This document shows, in pieces, positions 31,459 to 39,258 of a DNA stretch of 64,000 nt. The stretch's first letter is position 1, and the number at the start of each line of letters is the position of its first letter. The notes under the pieces were generated by a model, which did not search any database, was not told the origin of the DNA, and worked only from the letters and a program-made list of their open reading frames with translations. This DNA comes from Psychrobacillus sp. OK032 (GTDB lineage: Bacteria > Bacillota > Bacilli > Bacillales_A > Planococcaceae). The position numbers were made by a program, and so were the translations under genes. Where the stretch lies: positions 434,001 through 498,000 of the forward strand of contig NZ_FOGY01000002.1 of assembly GCF_900111345.1 (NCBI RefSeq), given 5' to 3'.

Positions 31459-31562
31459 TAAGTCTAGTTAAATGAGTATAGTTAAGTAAGTCTAGTTAGT
31501 CTTCAATTGGTGAAGTACCCTCCCTCAAGTATTGAAGTACTCTACTGCCTATATTGAAGTAG
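31459..31562. repeat. Iteron-like array, candidate replication origin
   Basis: Three exact-period 14-bp units stand head to tail: TAAGTCTAGTTAAA (31459), TGAGTATAGTTAAG (31473), TAAGTCTAGTTAGT (31487). They are followed by three TGAAGTA copies at about 31511, 31533 and 31555, spaced 21-22 bases. The stretch 31320-31548 is AT-rich and without a gene, and lies just past the end of the initiator-like gene; the last TGAAGTA overlaps its stop. Confidence 0.55.
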
Positions 31563-31899
31563 GTAAGGTAAAACTATCCGGCGGAACTAATAGCGTGTAT
31601 TCATTCGATAGGTGCGAAATACCGCGTCGTCTTCGCGTTATTTTAACGAGTTCCAATTCTTCCAAACGCTTCAACGCTGCTCTAACTGTATTCTCCGAAC
31701 AACATGCTTTCTTTGCGAGTGTCTGAACGCTAGGATGCGATTTCATAGACGTATTATCTGCGTACATACATAAGATTGCGTAAACTAGTTTCTGCGATGC
31801 TTTATCGAGGTGTACTTCGTCGTTTATTACGCTTTTAGTTACGCGGGTGAAGCGTTGATCCTGAAAATCTAGCACGTTCAACTTCGTATCCTGCGTCAT
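31549..31899 (-). CDS. Winged-helix replication initiator-like protein
   Basis: 116 residues from the ATG at 31899, which overlaps the stop of the 34-aa gene (ATGA). The main part is a HTH_36-type winged helix (HLDKASQKLVYAILCMYAD, SVQTLAKKACCSENTVRAAL, ELELVKITRRRRG), the DNA-binding domain of plasmid and phage initiators. The adjacent iterons strengthen the assignment. Too short for a separate loader-binding domain, so it may cooperate with the 130-aa and DnaC-like proteins. Confidence 0.75.
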   Translation of the reverse strand: MTQDTKLNVLDFQDQRFTRVTKSVINDEVHLDKASQKLVYAILCMYADNTSMKSHPSVQTLAKKACCSENTVRAALKRLEELELVKITRRRRGISHLSNEYTLLVPPDSFTLPTSI

Positions 31900-32000
31900 T
31901 TCTCCGACTCTCCTTTTGGCGACCGAATCGTCCATACGAATAATCCCGAACCAATCAGCGCCATATAAAGTAGAAATAATACCGTTCCGTATTCCGTCAT
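31896..32000 (-). CDS. 34-aa membrane peptide
   Basis: ATG at 32000 with AAGGAGGCGATAAC; ends in ATGA with the initiator gene. One hydrophobic helix (VLFLLYMALIGSGLFVW) and a charged tail (TIRSPKGESEK). First gene behind motif site D. It may be a leader peptide that couples translation, or a functional small membrane protein. Confidence 0.6.
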   Translation of the reverse strand: MTEYGTVLFLLYMALIGSGLFVWTIRSPKGESEK

Positions 32001-32013
32001 GTTATCGCCTCCT

Positions 32014-32050
32014 TACTTCTAATATCGAAATGGAATCGCAAGTGCGGAGT
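32014..32050 (-). promoter_or_regulatory. Phage regulon motif, copy D
   Basis: Minus strand: ACTCCGCAC, 11 bases, TTTCGATATTAGAAGTAAGGAGG. The least conserved copy downstream, but spacing and first block are exact. It leads into the 34-aa/initiator genes. Confidence 0.55.
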
Positions 32051-32088
32051 ATTTTCGCAAATTAATTTCGGAAACTTCCGCATAACGC

Positions 32089-32120
32089 AAAAAACGCCCC
32101 ACGCTGATTAGGCGCAGGGC
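32089..32120 (-). terminator. Terminator of the 190-aa membrane gene
   Basis: Minus strand: GCCCTGCGC-CTAATCA-GCGTGGGGC (G-T pairs allowed) then GTTTTTT. Stands between the gene at 32131-32703 and site D. Confidence 0.85.
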
Positions 32121-32130
32121 ATCGTTATTT

Positions 32131-32703
32131 CTATCGTTTTATATCGTAGCCTCCGAATACTTTCTCTTCCGCTACGATATCGTTATTAGTCGCTGATCGA
32201 ATGTCTACAAGCGCAGTATCGTCAAGCACCGTCTTTATCGCCGTACTTACCGTAGTAGCAAACGATTCTTTTTCGCTTTCCGAACTAACCGCCCATGTCG
32301 TTTCATCGACGAATACATTCGCTTTATAGTAACTGCCGTACTCAACAGTAACGTCCGTAATAATGCCGTCCGAATTCTCGATAAGCAACTGCTTGAACGT
32401 TTCGAATTCGGCTAACGTCTTATCTACCGCAGCTTGCTCCGTTTCTTTGCGTAGCTTTTCCGCTTCTGCATCCGCCTTTTCCTTCGCCGCTTCCGCCTCG
32501 GCTTTCTTCGCTTTCTTCGCTTCTTTCTCGGCCGCCTTCGCCGTAGCTTCCGTACTATCCGCCTTCTCTACGTATACTACTGGCGCTGCCTCTTCCGGTG
32601 GCGGTAATAAAGCGCCCATTGTTGCGCTAAATGCGGTGAATATTAAAAATGCGGCTGTCCATATCGTCCAACGTTTATACCACGGTTTTTTATCCGTTTT
32701 CAT
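32131..32703 (-). CDS. Membrane-anchored coiled-coil protein with own promoter and terminator
   Basis: 190 residues: basic start (MKTDKKPWYKRW), one membrane helix near 12-33, an Ala/Lys/Glu coiled coil near 50-95, and a soluble domain (FKQLLIENSDGIITDVTVEY, VDETTWAVSSESEKESFATT) outside the membrane or in the cytoplasm. Prophages of Bacillales carry similar anchored proteins. A TTGACA promoter upstream and a terminator just downstream make it a one-gene unit, readable by host polymerase in the lysogen, so a superinfection-exclusion or other lysogenic-conversion role is plausible. Not proven. Confidence 0.7.
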   Translation of the reverse strand: MKTDKKPWYKRWTIWTAAFLIFTAFSATMGALLPPPEEAAPVVYVEKADSTEATAKAAEKEAKKAKKAEAEAAKEKADAEAEKLRKETEQAAVDKTLAEFETFKQLLIENSDGIITDVTVEYGSYYKANVFVDETTWAVSSESEKESFATTVSTAIKTVLDDTALVDIRSATNNDIVAEEKVFGGYDIKR

Positions 32704-32754
32704 ACGTACACTCCTCGTTATTGTTTCGTTATCTAATTCCGTTACTTATCATAT

Positions 32755-32783
32755 AATATGCCGGATTATTCCGAATATGTCAA
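32755..32783 (-). promoter_or_regulatory. Sigma-A promoter of the 190-aa membrane gene
   Basis: Minus strand: perfect TTGACA (32783-32778), 17 bases, CATATT (32760-32755). Leader of about 45 bases to the ATG with GAGGAGTG ribosome site. Confidence 0.75.
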
Positions 32784-32795
32784 CGAGGACAAAGT

Positions 32796-32835
32796 AAAAA
32801 CGACCTAACCCGTATGTTCTACGTAGTTAGGTCGT
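32796..32835 (-). terminator. Terminator of the HNH cassette
   Basis: Minus strand: perfect 10-bp stem ACGACCTAAC/GTTAGGTCGT with a 16-base loop, then TTTTTAC. It ends the transcript of 33163-33987 and 32852-33166 and lies just upstream of the next promoter. Confidence 0.85.
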
Positions 32836-32851
32836 ATATTAAGTGCGTATT

Positions 32852-33166
32852 TTATTCTTCGTGTAGGCGCCATAACTCTTCGTCATACCAATCCGAAAAT
32901 GTATCGCCTTTATCGTCAAAGTCTTTCTGATCCCCGCTAGATAGCGCCATTGGGAGAATGCCACTAAGTTGTAAGTCATCGTAAGTAATACCGGAGACAC
33001 CACGACTTTCCGCACTCACCCGGTTAGTATCAGCCCAAATTTCATCGGTCATGTTAGCAAATTTATTGCCTTTTCCACGAATGACACGGCAAATATCGTC
33101 AGTATCTACCCTGCTCTTATTCTTAAAACTACCGCTAAACTTTGCTAGTTTGTCCTTTTCTGTCAT
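32852..33166 (-). CDS. Phage protein coupled to the HNH nuclease gene, 104 aa
   Basis: ATG overlaps the stop of the HNH gene (ATGA). Hydrophilic and charged (KDKLAKFSGSFKNKSRV, DTDDICRVIRGKGNKFANM) with an acidic C terminus (FSDWYDEELWRLHEE). Not recognised. As the second gene of a two-gene nuclease cassette it might modulate the nuclease, but no evidence beyond position. Confidence 0.6.
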   Translation of the reverse strand: MTEKDKLAKFSGSFKNKSRVDTDDICRVIRGKGNKFANMTDEIWADTNRVSAESRGVSGITYDDLQLSGILPMALSSGDQKDFDDKGDTFSDWYDEELWRLHEE

Positions 33167-33987
33167 GCTGATTCCTCCTTCTCAGTTTTAATTACGTCAA
33201 TACTGCGTGGATTGTCAAAACACCAATCTACGTATTTGCGGTACTCTTGCGTCGACATTGCGTTAAGTTGCGCAAGATATTCTATTAGTTCGTCAAACTT
33301 GCGTTGTTCAAGTCCGAAGCGTTCCTTGTTGGCCTCGAACCATTCGAATATGTGTTGCGCACCTTTTGAAACGTTTAAGTCAGCACGTAAAGGGTAACAG
33401 TTTTCGGGAATAGACCCTCCATGCCCAACCGCAAGTGGAATTGCGTGGTCCATATGTGTGTCGGCTTCCCCGGTTAATGCACAGACATTTGCGAAGCGCT
33501 CCTTTATCTCTATTTGATGCCTTAGTGTTAAACCTGCGGGAAGTGTGCTTTTGAGCGCTCGCCTTCTACTACTGTATAGCGACACTTTCTCGGGGTTATT
33601 CTTCGTCCAACGGTTATTACTTATTCTTGCTTTCTCTGGATTTTTTCTTCTCCAAAGATTTACATATTCCTTCATCTTCTCCGGGTTTTCGTTATACCTT
33701 CGCTTGTCCATTTCTCTAAGCTTCTCCGGGTTTTCAATCCGTTTTTTTCTGACTTGTGTCGCGTGACAATCTAGGCAATTCGATCGGATACCTCCCTTGC
33801 CGTCCTTACCAAACTTCCTGTGCAATTTCAACACCCCACACAGATTACACTCCCTTGCGATTAAGCTATCACCATTCCAATATAAGCACGAACCCTTTTG
33901 GCCTTTTCTTTCCTCATAGCCCATTGCCAGTAACTCGTCCCGTGTTACGATCCCCTCGTTTTTTATCCCGTTTAATTCCTCACCCAT
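33163..33987 (-). CDS. Zinc-finger/HNH endonuclease with NPEK repeats
   Basis: 274 residues. A zinc-finger-like region has CNLC near 47-50 and CLDCH near 70-74. About four 15-16-residue units starting NPEK (near 84-145; for example ENPEKLREMDKRRY, KNPEKARISNNRW) form a basic helical array. The HNH core near 170-215 has ERFANVCALTGEADTHMDH, PLAVGHGGSIPENCYPLR and an asparagine (ADLNVSKG). This layout is common in phage homing endonucleases, but its own upstream motif (site E) and a coupled partner gene also allow an accessory role. It lies next to the integrase. Confidence 0.8.
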   Translation of the reverse strand: MGEELNGIKNEGIVTRDELLAMGYEERKGQKGSCLYWNGDSLIARECNLCGVLKLHRKFGKDGKGGIRSNCLDCHATQVRKKRIENPEKLREMDKRRYNENPEKMKEYVNLWRRKNPEKARISNNRWTKNNPEKVSLYSSRRRALKSTLPAGLTLRHQIEIKERFANVCALTGEADTHMDHAIPLAVGHGGSIPENCYPLRADLNVSKGAQHIFEWFEANKERFGLEQRKFDELIEYLAQLNAMSTQEYRKYVDWCFDNPRSIDVIKTEKEESA

Positions 33988-34087
33988 AAAACGTCACCCC
34001 TTCGCTTTATTTGCGTTTCTTTTAATTAATACCGATTTCTCTATTAATCGTGGCACCTTATTGCGCCTCGCTATTTGTAATCTCTTA

Positions 34088-34123
34088 TACTAGTAATATC
34101 GTTTGAGACTGCTCTGTGCGGAT
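34088..34123 (-). promoter_or_regulatory. Phage regulon motif, copy E
   Basis: Minus strand: ATCCGCAC, 11 bases, AAACGATATTACTAGTATAAG. Unlike copies A-D no ribosome site follows directly; the HNH gene starts about 100 bases downstream. The rest of 33988-34302 holds only this motif and the integrase terminator. Confidence 0.5.
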
Positions 34124-34151
34124 GGTTTTCGTGAACTAATTTTAGAGGACG

Positions 34152-34183
34152 CAAAAAAGCCCCATACAATTAAGTACAGGACT
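34152..34183 (-). terminator. Terminator downstream of the integrase gene
   Basis: Minus strand: AGTCCTGTAC-TTAATT-GTATGGGGCT with G-T pairs, then TTTTTT. About 120 bases after the integrase stop. Confidence 0.75.
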
Positions 34184-34302
34184 TTATACATTGCTTATTT
34201 AATTAAGGCTATATAATCGTGCGTATAAGCCGTTTCACCCTAAACCCAAACTAAATACTCCCGATATACATTAAGACGGCTAGAAACGAGCAAAACGGAC
34301 GC

Positions 34303-35304
34303 TTAACGATACTTGCGTAGCTTGTCTGCGACTTCTTCCGGACTTAAATGTAAATAGCGTGTTGTTACGGCAAAATCGCTATGGCCGAGTGCTTTCGATA
34401 CTAGCGCAAGGTCGCCACCACTCCGATTATAGATGTCCTTCGCGAATCCTCGACGCAATGCGTGCGGCGACATATTCGCTAATCCGTATTTACGTTTGTA
34501 GAAATTAATCCGCTTGCCGATGTTATTCGATGTAAACGACGTTGCTATCCGCGTTCCTGTTCTCGTTACAAATACGAAGTCGTTACGCTCGCCGTGTATT
34601 TTTCGGACCTTCGCATTCTGCGCTATCAGTGTGCTTAATAGCGTTTTAAGGCGTTCGTCGAACGGTAGTACGATGGATTCGCGGTTCTTAACGATAGCAC
34701 CTTCGAGTCGTAGCGTCTGCGTATTTATATCGACGTGGCGTTCTTCCAATACCGATACTGATCCGAGGCGTAATCCCGTTTGATACATCAGCAGAATCGC
34801 CGTTGCATCGCGTAACTGCACGAAATCCGATAAGTCGAGCAATCGCAATAGCGCAAATACGTCAGCTTCTGCCGCCCCTTCTTTAACGGGCGCATCGACT
34901 TTAATCGTTATCTGACGCCAGAATCGTGCGCCTAGCCATCCGTTATCCGCGCAACGCTCTAAGAACGCCTTTAGGCATTTAAGACGCGTCAGCTTCGTTT
35001 GTGCGCTCACTTGCATCGACGCCAGCCATTCGTAGACGCCTTCCGCTGACGCCTCGTCTAATCGCTCTATCTGCGTTACTTCGATGAAATGCTTAACGTG
35101 TAATTCGTAGTCGCTAATCGTGCGCGGACGTAAACCGCCCGTCTGCATCTGCGTAATAACGATTTCAAGCGCTCGCGTCACCGATAAGCTGACCGATACC
35201 GCTTCCGTTTTAGACGCCTTCTTCGCTTTAGTGGGCGCCACTGAACCGAATAAATCCGTTAAATCTTTGTCGACGGCTAATTCCGTCTTTTTCTTCGTAG
35301 CCAT
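34303..35304 (-). CDS. int: Tyrosine recombinase (phage integrase)
   Basis: 333 residues. N-terminal SAM-like core-binding domain near 40-130 (RPRTISDYELHVKHFIEVTQ) and catalytic domain with Arg in YQTGLRLGSV near 178, H-x-x-R in SPHALRRGFAK near 283, His in KALGHSDF near 306 and the nucleophile Tyr in TTRYLH near 315. It inserts and excises the phage at the tRNA-Arg gene next door. A 12-bp palindrome TATTACGTAATA (35319-35330) touches its AGGAGG ribosome site and could bind a regulator. Confidence 0.95.
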   Translation of the reverse strand: MATKKKTELAVDKDLTDLFGSVAPTKAKKASKTEAVSVSLSVTRALEIVITQMQTGGLRPRTISDYELHVKHFIEVTQIERLDEASAEGVYEWLASMQVSAQTKLTRLKCLKAFLERCADNGWLGARFWRQITIKVDAPVKEGAAEADVFALLRLLDLSDFVQLRDATAILLMYQTGLRLGSVSVLEERHVDINTQTLRLEGAIVKNRESIVLPFDERLKTLLSTLIAQNAKVRKIHGERNDFVFVTRTGTRIATSFTSNNIGKRINFYKRKYGLANMSPHALRRGFAKDIYNRSGGDLALVSKALGHSDFAVTTRYLHLSPEEVADKLRKYR

Positions 35305-35441
35305 AATAAAAAGCCTCCTATTACGTAATAAGGGCGACGGTCGGACGAGCGTAAGTCCGAAATACAGATCGACTCAATGACCGTTACTTTGTACGTGATA
35401 GAAAGGCTTATATGACGCGGCTTTAACCGCTATAGTGCGTA

Positions 35442-35515
<74 letters not shown>

Positions 35516-35554
35516 AAGTACTCCCCCACCACACAGATAGGAAAGACAATATTT

Positions 35555-35583
35555 ATTATATAATTATACTCCAACAAAGTCAA
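35555..35583 (-). promoter_or_regulatory. Promoter of tRNA-Arg
   Basis: Minus strand: TTGACT (35583-35578), 17 bases, TATAAT (35560-35555), about 40 bases before the tRNA 5' end. Confidence 0.75.
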
Positions 35584-35689
35584 CGCTTTTCAGGAAAAAA
35601 TTTAAATAAAATTCTCAATTTCATTTAAGCCAAGAGCTTTAATGGCTTTCACTTAAAGTTGCACTGGTTTTACCCCTTGCAAAATAAAA

Positions 35690-36184
35690 TCAAAAACTTG
35701 TACTTTCTAGTACCACATGCTCCGAAGAGTAAAACTTTACTTGCCATGTATGTTTCATCTTTTCAACAATCGCATAACTTTTCTCTTTACGTCCACGCGG
35801 CTTATGTAAGCTTCCCGGATTAATATACAAAACGCCTTTTTGATATTCTGCACCGATTAAATGCGAATGACCGAAACAAACAATAGAAGCTTGTACTTCT
35901 TCGGCACGATATTTAAGTGGCATTAGCGTTGTTTTTACTTGATGCTTATGACCATGTACAACTAATATTTTTTCGTTCCCTAGGTCGATTACTACTTCTT
36001 CTGGAAAACCATCATCAAAGTCACAATTTCCTCGAACAATATGGACTGGTTTACTTTCAAAATAGGTTGCAGCTAATTCACTATCACCACAATGAATTAC
36101 CGCATCTACATCCGTCCAATGCTCTAACACTCGTCCCATTGTCTCCGTATCACGATGCGTATCACTCATCACTAATATTTTCAT
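35690..36184 (-). CDS. ysnB: YfcE/MJ0936-family metallophosphodiesterase
   Basis: 164 residues with the calcineurin-fold motifs: SDTHRD near 7, HCGDSE near 31, RGNCDFDD near 52, VVHGHKHQ near 75 and FGHSHLIG near 105. They bind a two-metal centre for phosphodiester hydrolysis. In B. subtilis ysnB lies directly after ysnA (rdgB), as here. First chromosomal gene beyond the prophage. Confidence 0.92.
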   Translation of the reverse strand: MKILVMSDTHRDTETMGRVLEHWTDVDAVIHCGDSELAATYFESKPVHIVRGNCDFDDGFPEEVVIDLGNEKILVVHGHKHQVKTTLMPLKYRAEEVQASIVCFGHSHLIGAEYQKGVLYINPGSLHKPRGRKEKSYAIVEKMKHTWQVKFYSSEHVVLESTSF

Positions 36185-36192
36185 CGATATAT

Positions 36193-36795
36193 TTACGCTT
36201 TCCCAACTAAATCATCTAGATTCGTAGCAAGTAATTGGAGCGCATTTCCGCGATGCGAAATAGCACCTTTTTCTTCGGCTGTTAGTTCTGCCATCATCTT
36301 GTTTTCGGCAGGAACAAAAAAGATTGGATCATATCCGAATCCATTCGTGCCTTTTCTTTCTGACGCAATGATACCTTCACAAGTTCCTCTTACAGTAAAT
36401 GGTTCGCTTGTCGGAGAAGCTACAGCAATCGCACAAACGAATCTTGCGCTTCTTTCTGATTCTTTGACGTCTTTAAGCTCTTCTAGCACTTTATCAATAT
36501 TTGCCTCATCGCTCTTCTCTTCCCCCGCATATCTTGCAGAATAGATGCCTGGGCGTCCGTCTAGTGCGTCGATTTCAAGTCCACTGTCATCTGCAATGAC
36601 CATTGTCTGTAAATGGTTAGCGAGTGCTGTTGCTTTTAACAATGCATTTTCCTCAAAAGTTGATCCTGTTTCTTCTACATCCATATCATCTGCTACATCA
36701 TGAAGCGTTAGTACCTCGTATCCAAGTGGACCAAAGAGAGCTTCATAATCTTTTGCTTTTCCTTTGTTTTTCGTTGCAATAATTATCTTGTTCAT
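36193..36795 (-). CDS. rdgB: XTP/dITP diphosphatase (RdgB/HAM1)
   Basis: 200 residues. Removes ITP, dITP and XTP from the nucleotide pool. Family marks: IIATKNKGK at 4-12, [20 protein letters not shown] near 69-88, [11 protein letters not shown] near 150 and [11 protein letters not shown] near 176. Its start overlaps the rph stop by four bases. Confidence 0.95.
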   Translation of the reverse strand: MNKIIIATKNKGKAKDYEALFGPLGYEVLTLHDVADDMDVEETGSTFEENALLKATALANHLQTMVIADDSGLEIDALDGRPGIYSARYAGEEKSDEANIDKVLEELKDVKESERSARFVCAIAVASPTSEPFTVRGTCEGIIASERKGTNGFGYDPIFFVPAENKMMAELTAEEKGAISHRGNALQLLATNLDDLVGKA

Positions 36796-37553
36796 ACGGT
36801 TTCAGGACCTCCCTCACCAATTTTAGTTGCTAATTCGCCTAGTGCTGTGAATTGAACATCCATTAAGTGTTTAATACCAATATCACCAAAATCCAATAAC
36901 TCCATTAATTGTTTTCTGGAAAATGTCGCTTCTTCTCCTGTACCTTGAAGTTCTACATATTCACCACTGCTCGTTTGGACAATATTCATATCAACGGAAG
37001 CAGCAGCGTCTTCTTCATAATTTAAATCTAATACGACCCCACCGTTTTCCAATACCCCGACACTTGTTGCAGCTAAATATTCACGAACTGGAAAATACGC
37101 CAATTTCTTTTGTTCGTATAATTTTCCAAGCGCAATCGTTAATGCCACAAATGCACCTGTAATACTTGCAGTTCTTGTACCACCATCTGCTTGAATAACG
37201 TCACAATCGATCCAAATTGTTTTTTCCCCGATTACTTCTAAATCAACAACAGAGCGAAGTGCTCGTCCAATTAGACGTTGAATTTCCATCGTACGACCAG
37301 TCACTTTTCCTTTAGAAGATTCTCTTTGGTTACGTGATTCGGTTGCGCGTGGCAGCATGGAATACTCTGCAGTAATCCATCCTTTCCCTTGTCCTCTTAA
37401 AAACGGTGGCACTCGGTCTTCAATCGTCGCATTACATATGACTTTTGTTCGTCCAACCGTTATTAATACAGATCCTTCTGGATGAATTAAATAATCAGTT
37501 TCTATTTTTACATCTCTTAGTTCATTTACTTTTCTTCCATCAGTTCTAATCAT
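36792..37553 (-). CDS. rph: Ribonuclease PH
   Basis: Phosphorolytic 3'-5' exoribonuclease that trims tRNA 3' ends. ATG at 37553 follows AAAGGAGAAATAT; a start 8 codons earlier has no ribosome site. Typical segments: [49 protein letters not shown] and [15 protein letters not shown]. 253 residues, usual length is about 240-260. Confidence 0.95.
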   Translation of the reverse strand: MIRTDGRKVNELRDVKIETDYLIHPEGSVLITVGRTKVICNATIEDRVPPFLRGQGKGWITAEYSMLPRATESRNQRESSKGKVTGRTMEIQRLIGRALRSVVDLEVIGEKTIWIDCDVIQADGGTRTASITGAFVALTIALGKLYEQKKLAYFPVREYLAATSVGVLENGGVVLDLNYEEDAAASVDMNIVQTSSGEYVELQGTGEEATFSRKQLMELLDFGDIGIKHLMDVQFTALGELATKIGEGGPETV

Positions 37554-37584
37554 ATATTTCTCCTTTAGTCTATTCATTTACGCA

Positions 37585-37627
37585 AAAGAAGACCCCGTTA
37601 TTGAAGTTTTCTCAAGCTAACAGGGTC
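37585..37627 (-). terminator. Terminator at the end of racE
   Basis: Minus strand: GACCCTGTTA...TAACGGGGTC hairpin followed by TTCTTTTG. The stem starts inside the racE stop codon. Confidence 0.75.
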
Positions 37628-38423
37628 ATTTGAATGAAATTGTTCGTACATCCGCATTCCGTAACTCTAACCATTTTTCCACAATCGTTTTAAATATTGG
37701 TACAGATCCAGTCGTATAAAAAACAGGTGTTTTTTTCTCTTCAGTCGGATGATGCATATAATGATAATCTAAATACTCCATTACATCTTGAGCTGTTTCT
37801 TCGGCAGAGGAAAGTACTTTTACATTTTGACCAACTGCTTCTTCAATATGCTTTTGTAGTAATGGATAATGCGTACATCCGAGAATAACCGTATCAAATT
37901 GCTCGTTTTTTAATGGCAATAATGTTTCCATTACCATACTCTTAGCAAACTCGCCTTCATATTCATTACTTTCAACGAGTGGAACGAATGTAGGGCAAGC
38001 AAGTGGAATAACTTTACTGGATGTATTTAAAGCCGCTATCGCTTCTTCATACGCTCCACTTTTAATCGTACCGCTTGTACCTAGCACTACGATTTCATTT
38101 TTCTTTGTTGCTTTAATCGCAGCCCTTGCCCCTGGAAAAATAACACCAATGACAGGAAAAGGCATTTTTTTACTTAATGAATTTAGCGCTACTGCCGTCG
38201 CTGTATTACAAGCAATAACAAGCATCTTGATATTCATTTTAGCAAGCGTCGTGGCGAGTTGCCATGTAAATTTACGCACCTCTTCGCTCGACCTTGGTCC
38301 ATACGGACATCTTGCCGTATCTCCTATATAAATAATTTCTTCATTAGGTAAATGTCGCATAATTTCTTTTGCAACTGTCAATCCACCTACTCCAGAGTCT
38401 ATAACACCAATTGGGGCTTTCAC
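37626..38423 (-). CDS. racE: Glutamate racemase
   Basis: 265 residues. Makes D-glutamate for peptidoglycan. Family marks: IGVIDSGVGGLTVAKEI near 5-21, YIGDTARCPYG near 32, VIACNTATA with one catalytic Cys near 71, and VILGCTHYPLL with the second near 182. Upstream of rph as in related Bacillales. Confidence 0.95.
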   Translation of the reverse strand: MKAPIGVIDSGVGGLTVAKEIMRHLPNEEIIYIGDTARCPYGPRSSEEVRKFTWQLATTLAKMNIKMLVIACNTATAVALNSLSKKMPFPVIGVIFPGARAAIKATKKNEIVVLGTSGTIKSGAYEEAIAALNTSSKVIPLACPTFVPLVESNEYEGEFAKSMVMETLLPLKNEQFDTVILGCTHYPLLQKHIEEAVGQNVKVLSSAEETAQDVMEYLDYHYMHHPTEEKKTPVFYTTGSVPIFKTIVEKWLELRNADVRTISFK

Positions 38424-38432
38424 TTTAATTCC

Positions 38433-38891
38433 TCAGTTCTTTTTCATCTCTTGATGTAATTTTTCTAATAAAATCGATAAATTTGCTACTTCTTTTTCGT
38501 CAAACTGACCAAGGATATCTTTTAAGTATTGCTGTCTTTTATCAATAACCTCTTCAATAATACGTTCACCTTCTGCAAGTAAATGTATACGCACTACACG
38601 GCGGTCTTGTTCATCTCTAACTCGTTGAACTAGTACACTTCTTTCCATACGATCGATTAAATCCGTCGTTGTACTAAAAGCTAGATACATTTTATTGGAA
38701 AGATCACCGATTGTCATGTCTCCAAGCTCTAGAAGCCATTGGAGGGCTACAAACTGCGGCGGTGTTATTGTATATGCATTTAAAATTTGACGACCTCTTT
38801 GTTTAATAATACCCGATATATGTCGAAGCTCTTTTTCTAAAAAAGCAACATCTTCTTGATTGTGCTCCATATTTCTTATATCATCTGCCAT
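38433..38891 (-). CDS. ysmB: MarR-family transcription regulator YsmB
   Basis: 152 residues from the ATG at 38891 (GGAGTGAAGGATCAT). Winged-helix MarR fold: PPQFVALQWLLELGDMTIGD, the recognition helix region SNKMYLAFSTTTDLIDRMER, and wing VQRVRDEQDRRVVRIHL. Same neighbours as B. subtilis ysmB (racE, gerE). Target genes unknown. Confidence 0.88.
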   Translation of the reverse strand: MADDIRNMEHNQEDVAFLEKELRHISGIIKQRGRQILNAYTITPPQFVALQWLLELGDMTIGDLSNKMYLAFSTTTDLIDRMERSVLVQRVRDEQDRRVVRIHLLAEGERIIEEVIDKRQQYLKDILGQFDEKEVANLSILLEKLHQEMKKN

Positions 38892-38968
38892 ATGATCCTT
38901 CACTCCCCAAAACAATTCTACATATTTAATATTGTGACGTGTTCTGAGGAAAATGGCAAGGATTCAAG

Positions 38969-39193
38969 TTAGTTCAACGATAGTTCACCTAGTCTTAATA
39001 GTTCCACAATTGCTTGTGACCTTCCGGATACTCCTAGTTTTTGTATCGTATTAGAAATATGATTTCTGACCGTTTTTTCACTAATTGATAACTGAATTGA
39101 AATTTCCTTAGTAGAATTATCTTCTACTAGTAACTGAAAAATTTGACGTTCTCTGTTCGTCAATATTGATCGATGCTGATTGTTATCATACAA
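38969..39193 (-). CDS. gerE: Spore regulator GerE
   Basis: 74-residue LuxR-type HTH (LTNRERQIFQLLVEDNSTKE, LSISEKTVRNHISNTIQKLG), the length and near-identical sequence plan of GerE, the last mother-cell regulator of spore-coat genes. It shows that the host forms endospores. Own transcription unit. Confidence 0.95.
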   Translation of the reverse strand: MYDNNQHRSILTNRERQIFQLLVEDNSTKEISIQLSISEKTVRNHISNTIQKLGVSGRSQAIVELLRLGELSLN

Positions 39194-39258
39194 TGCCTTA
39201 GCCCCCTATCCACTCTCCTTCTAACGTATGTAGCATCGGGATAGTAGGTGACGGCTAG

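Noticed and set aside
31459-31562. CRISPR-like array from the short tandem repeats, with a Cas4-like nuclease in the phage.
   Set aside because: Units are 14 bp head to tail without unique spacers and there are no cas genes; iterons fit better.
32363-32797. Plus-strand frame of 144 codons opposite the 190-aa membrane gene.
   Set aside because: Ser/Ala-rich antisense of a Lys/Ala coiled coil, crossing the promoter and lacking a ribosome site.
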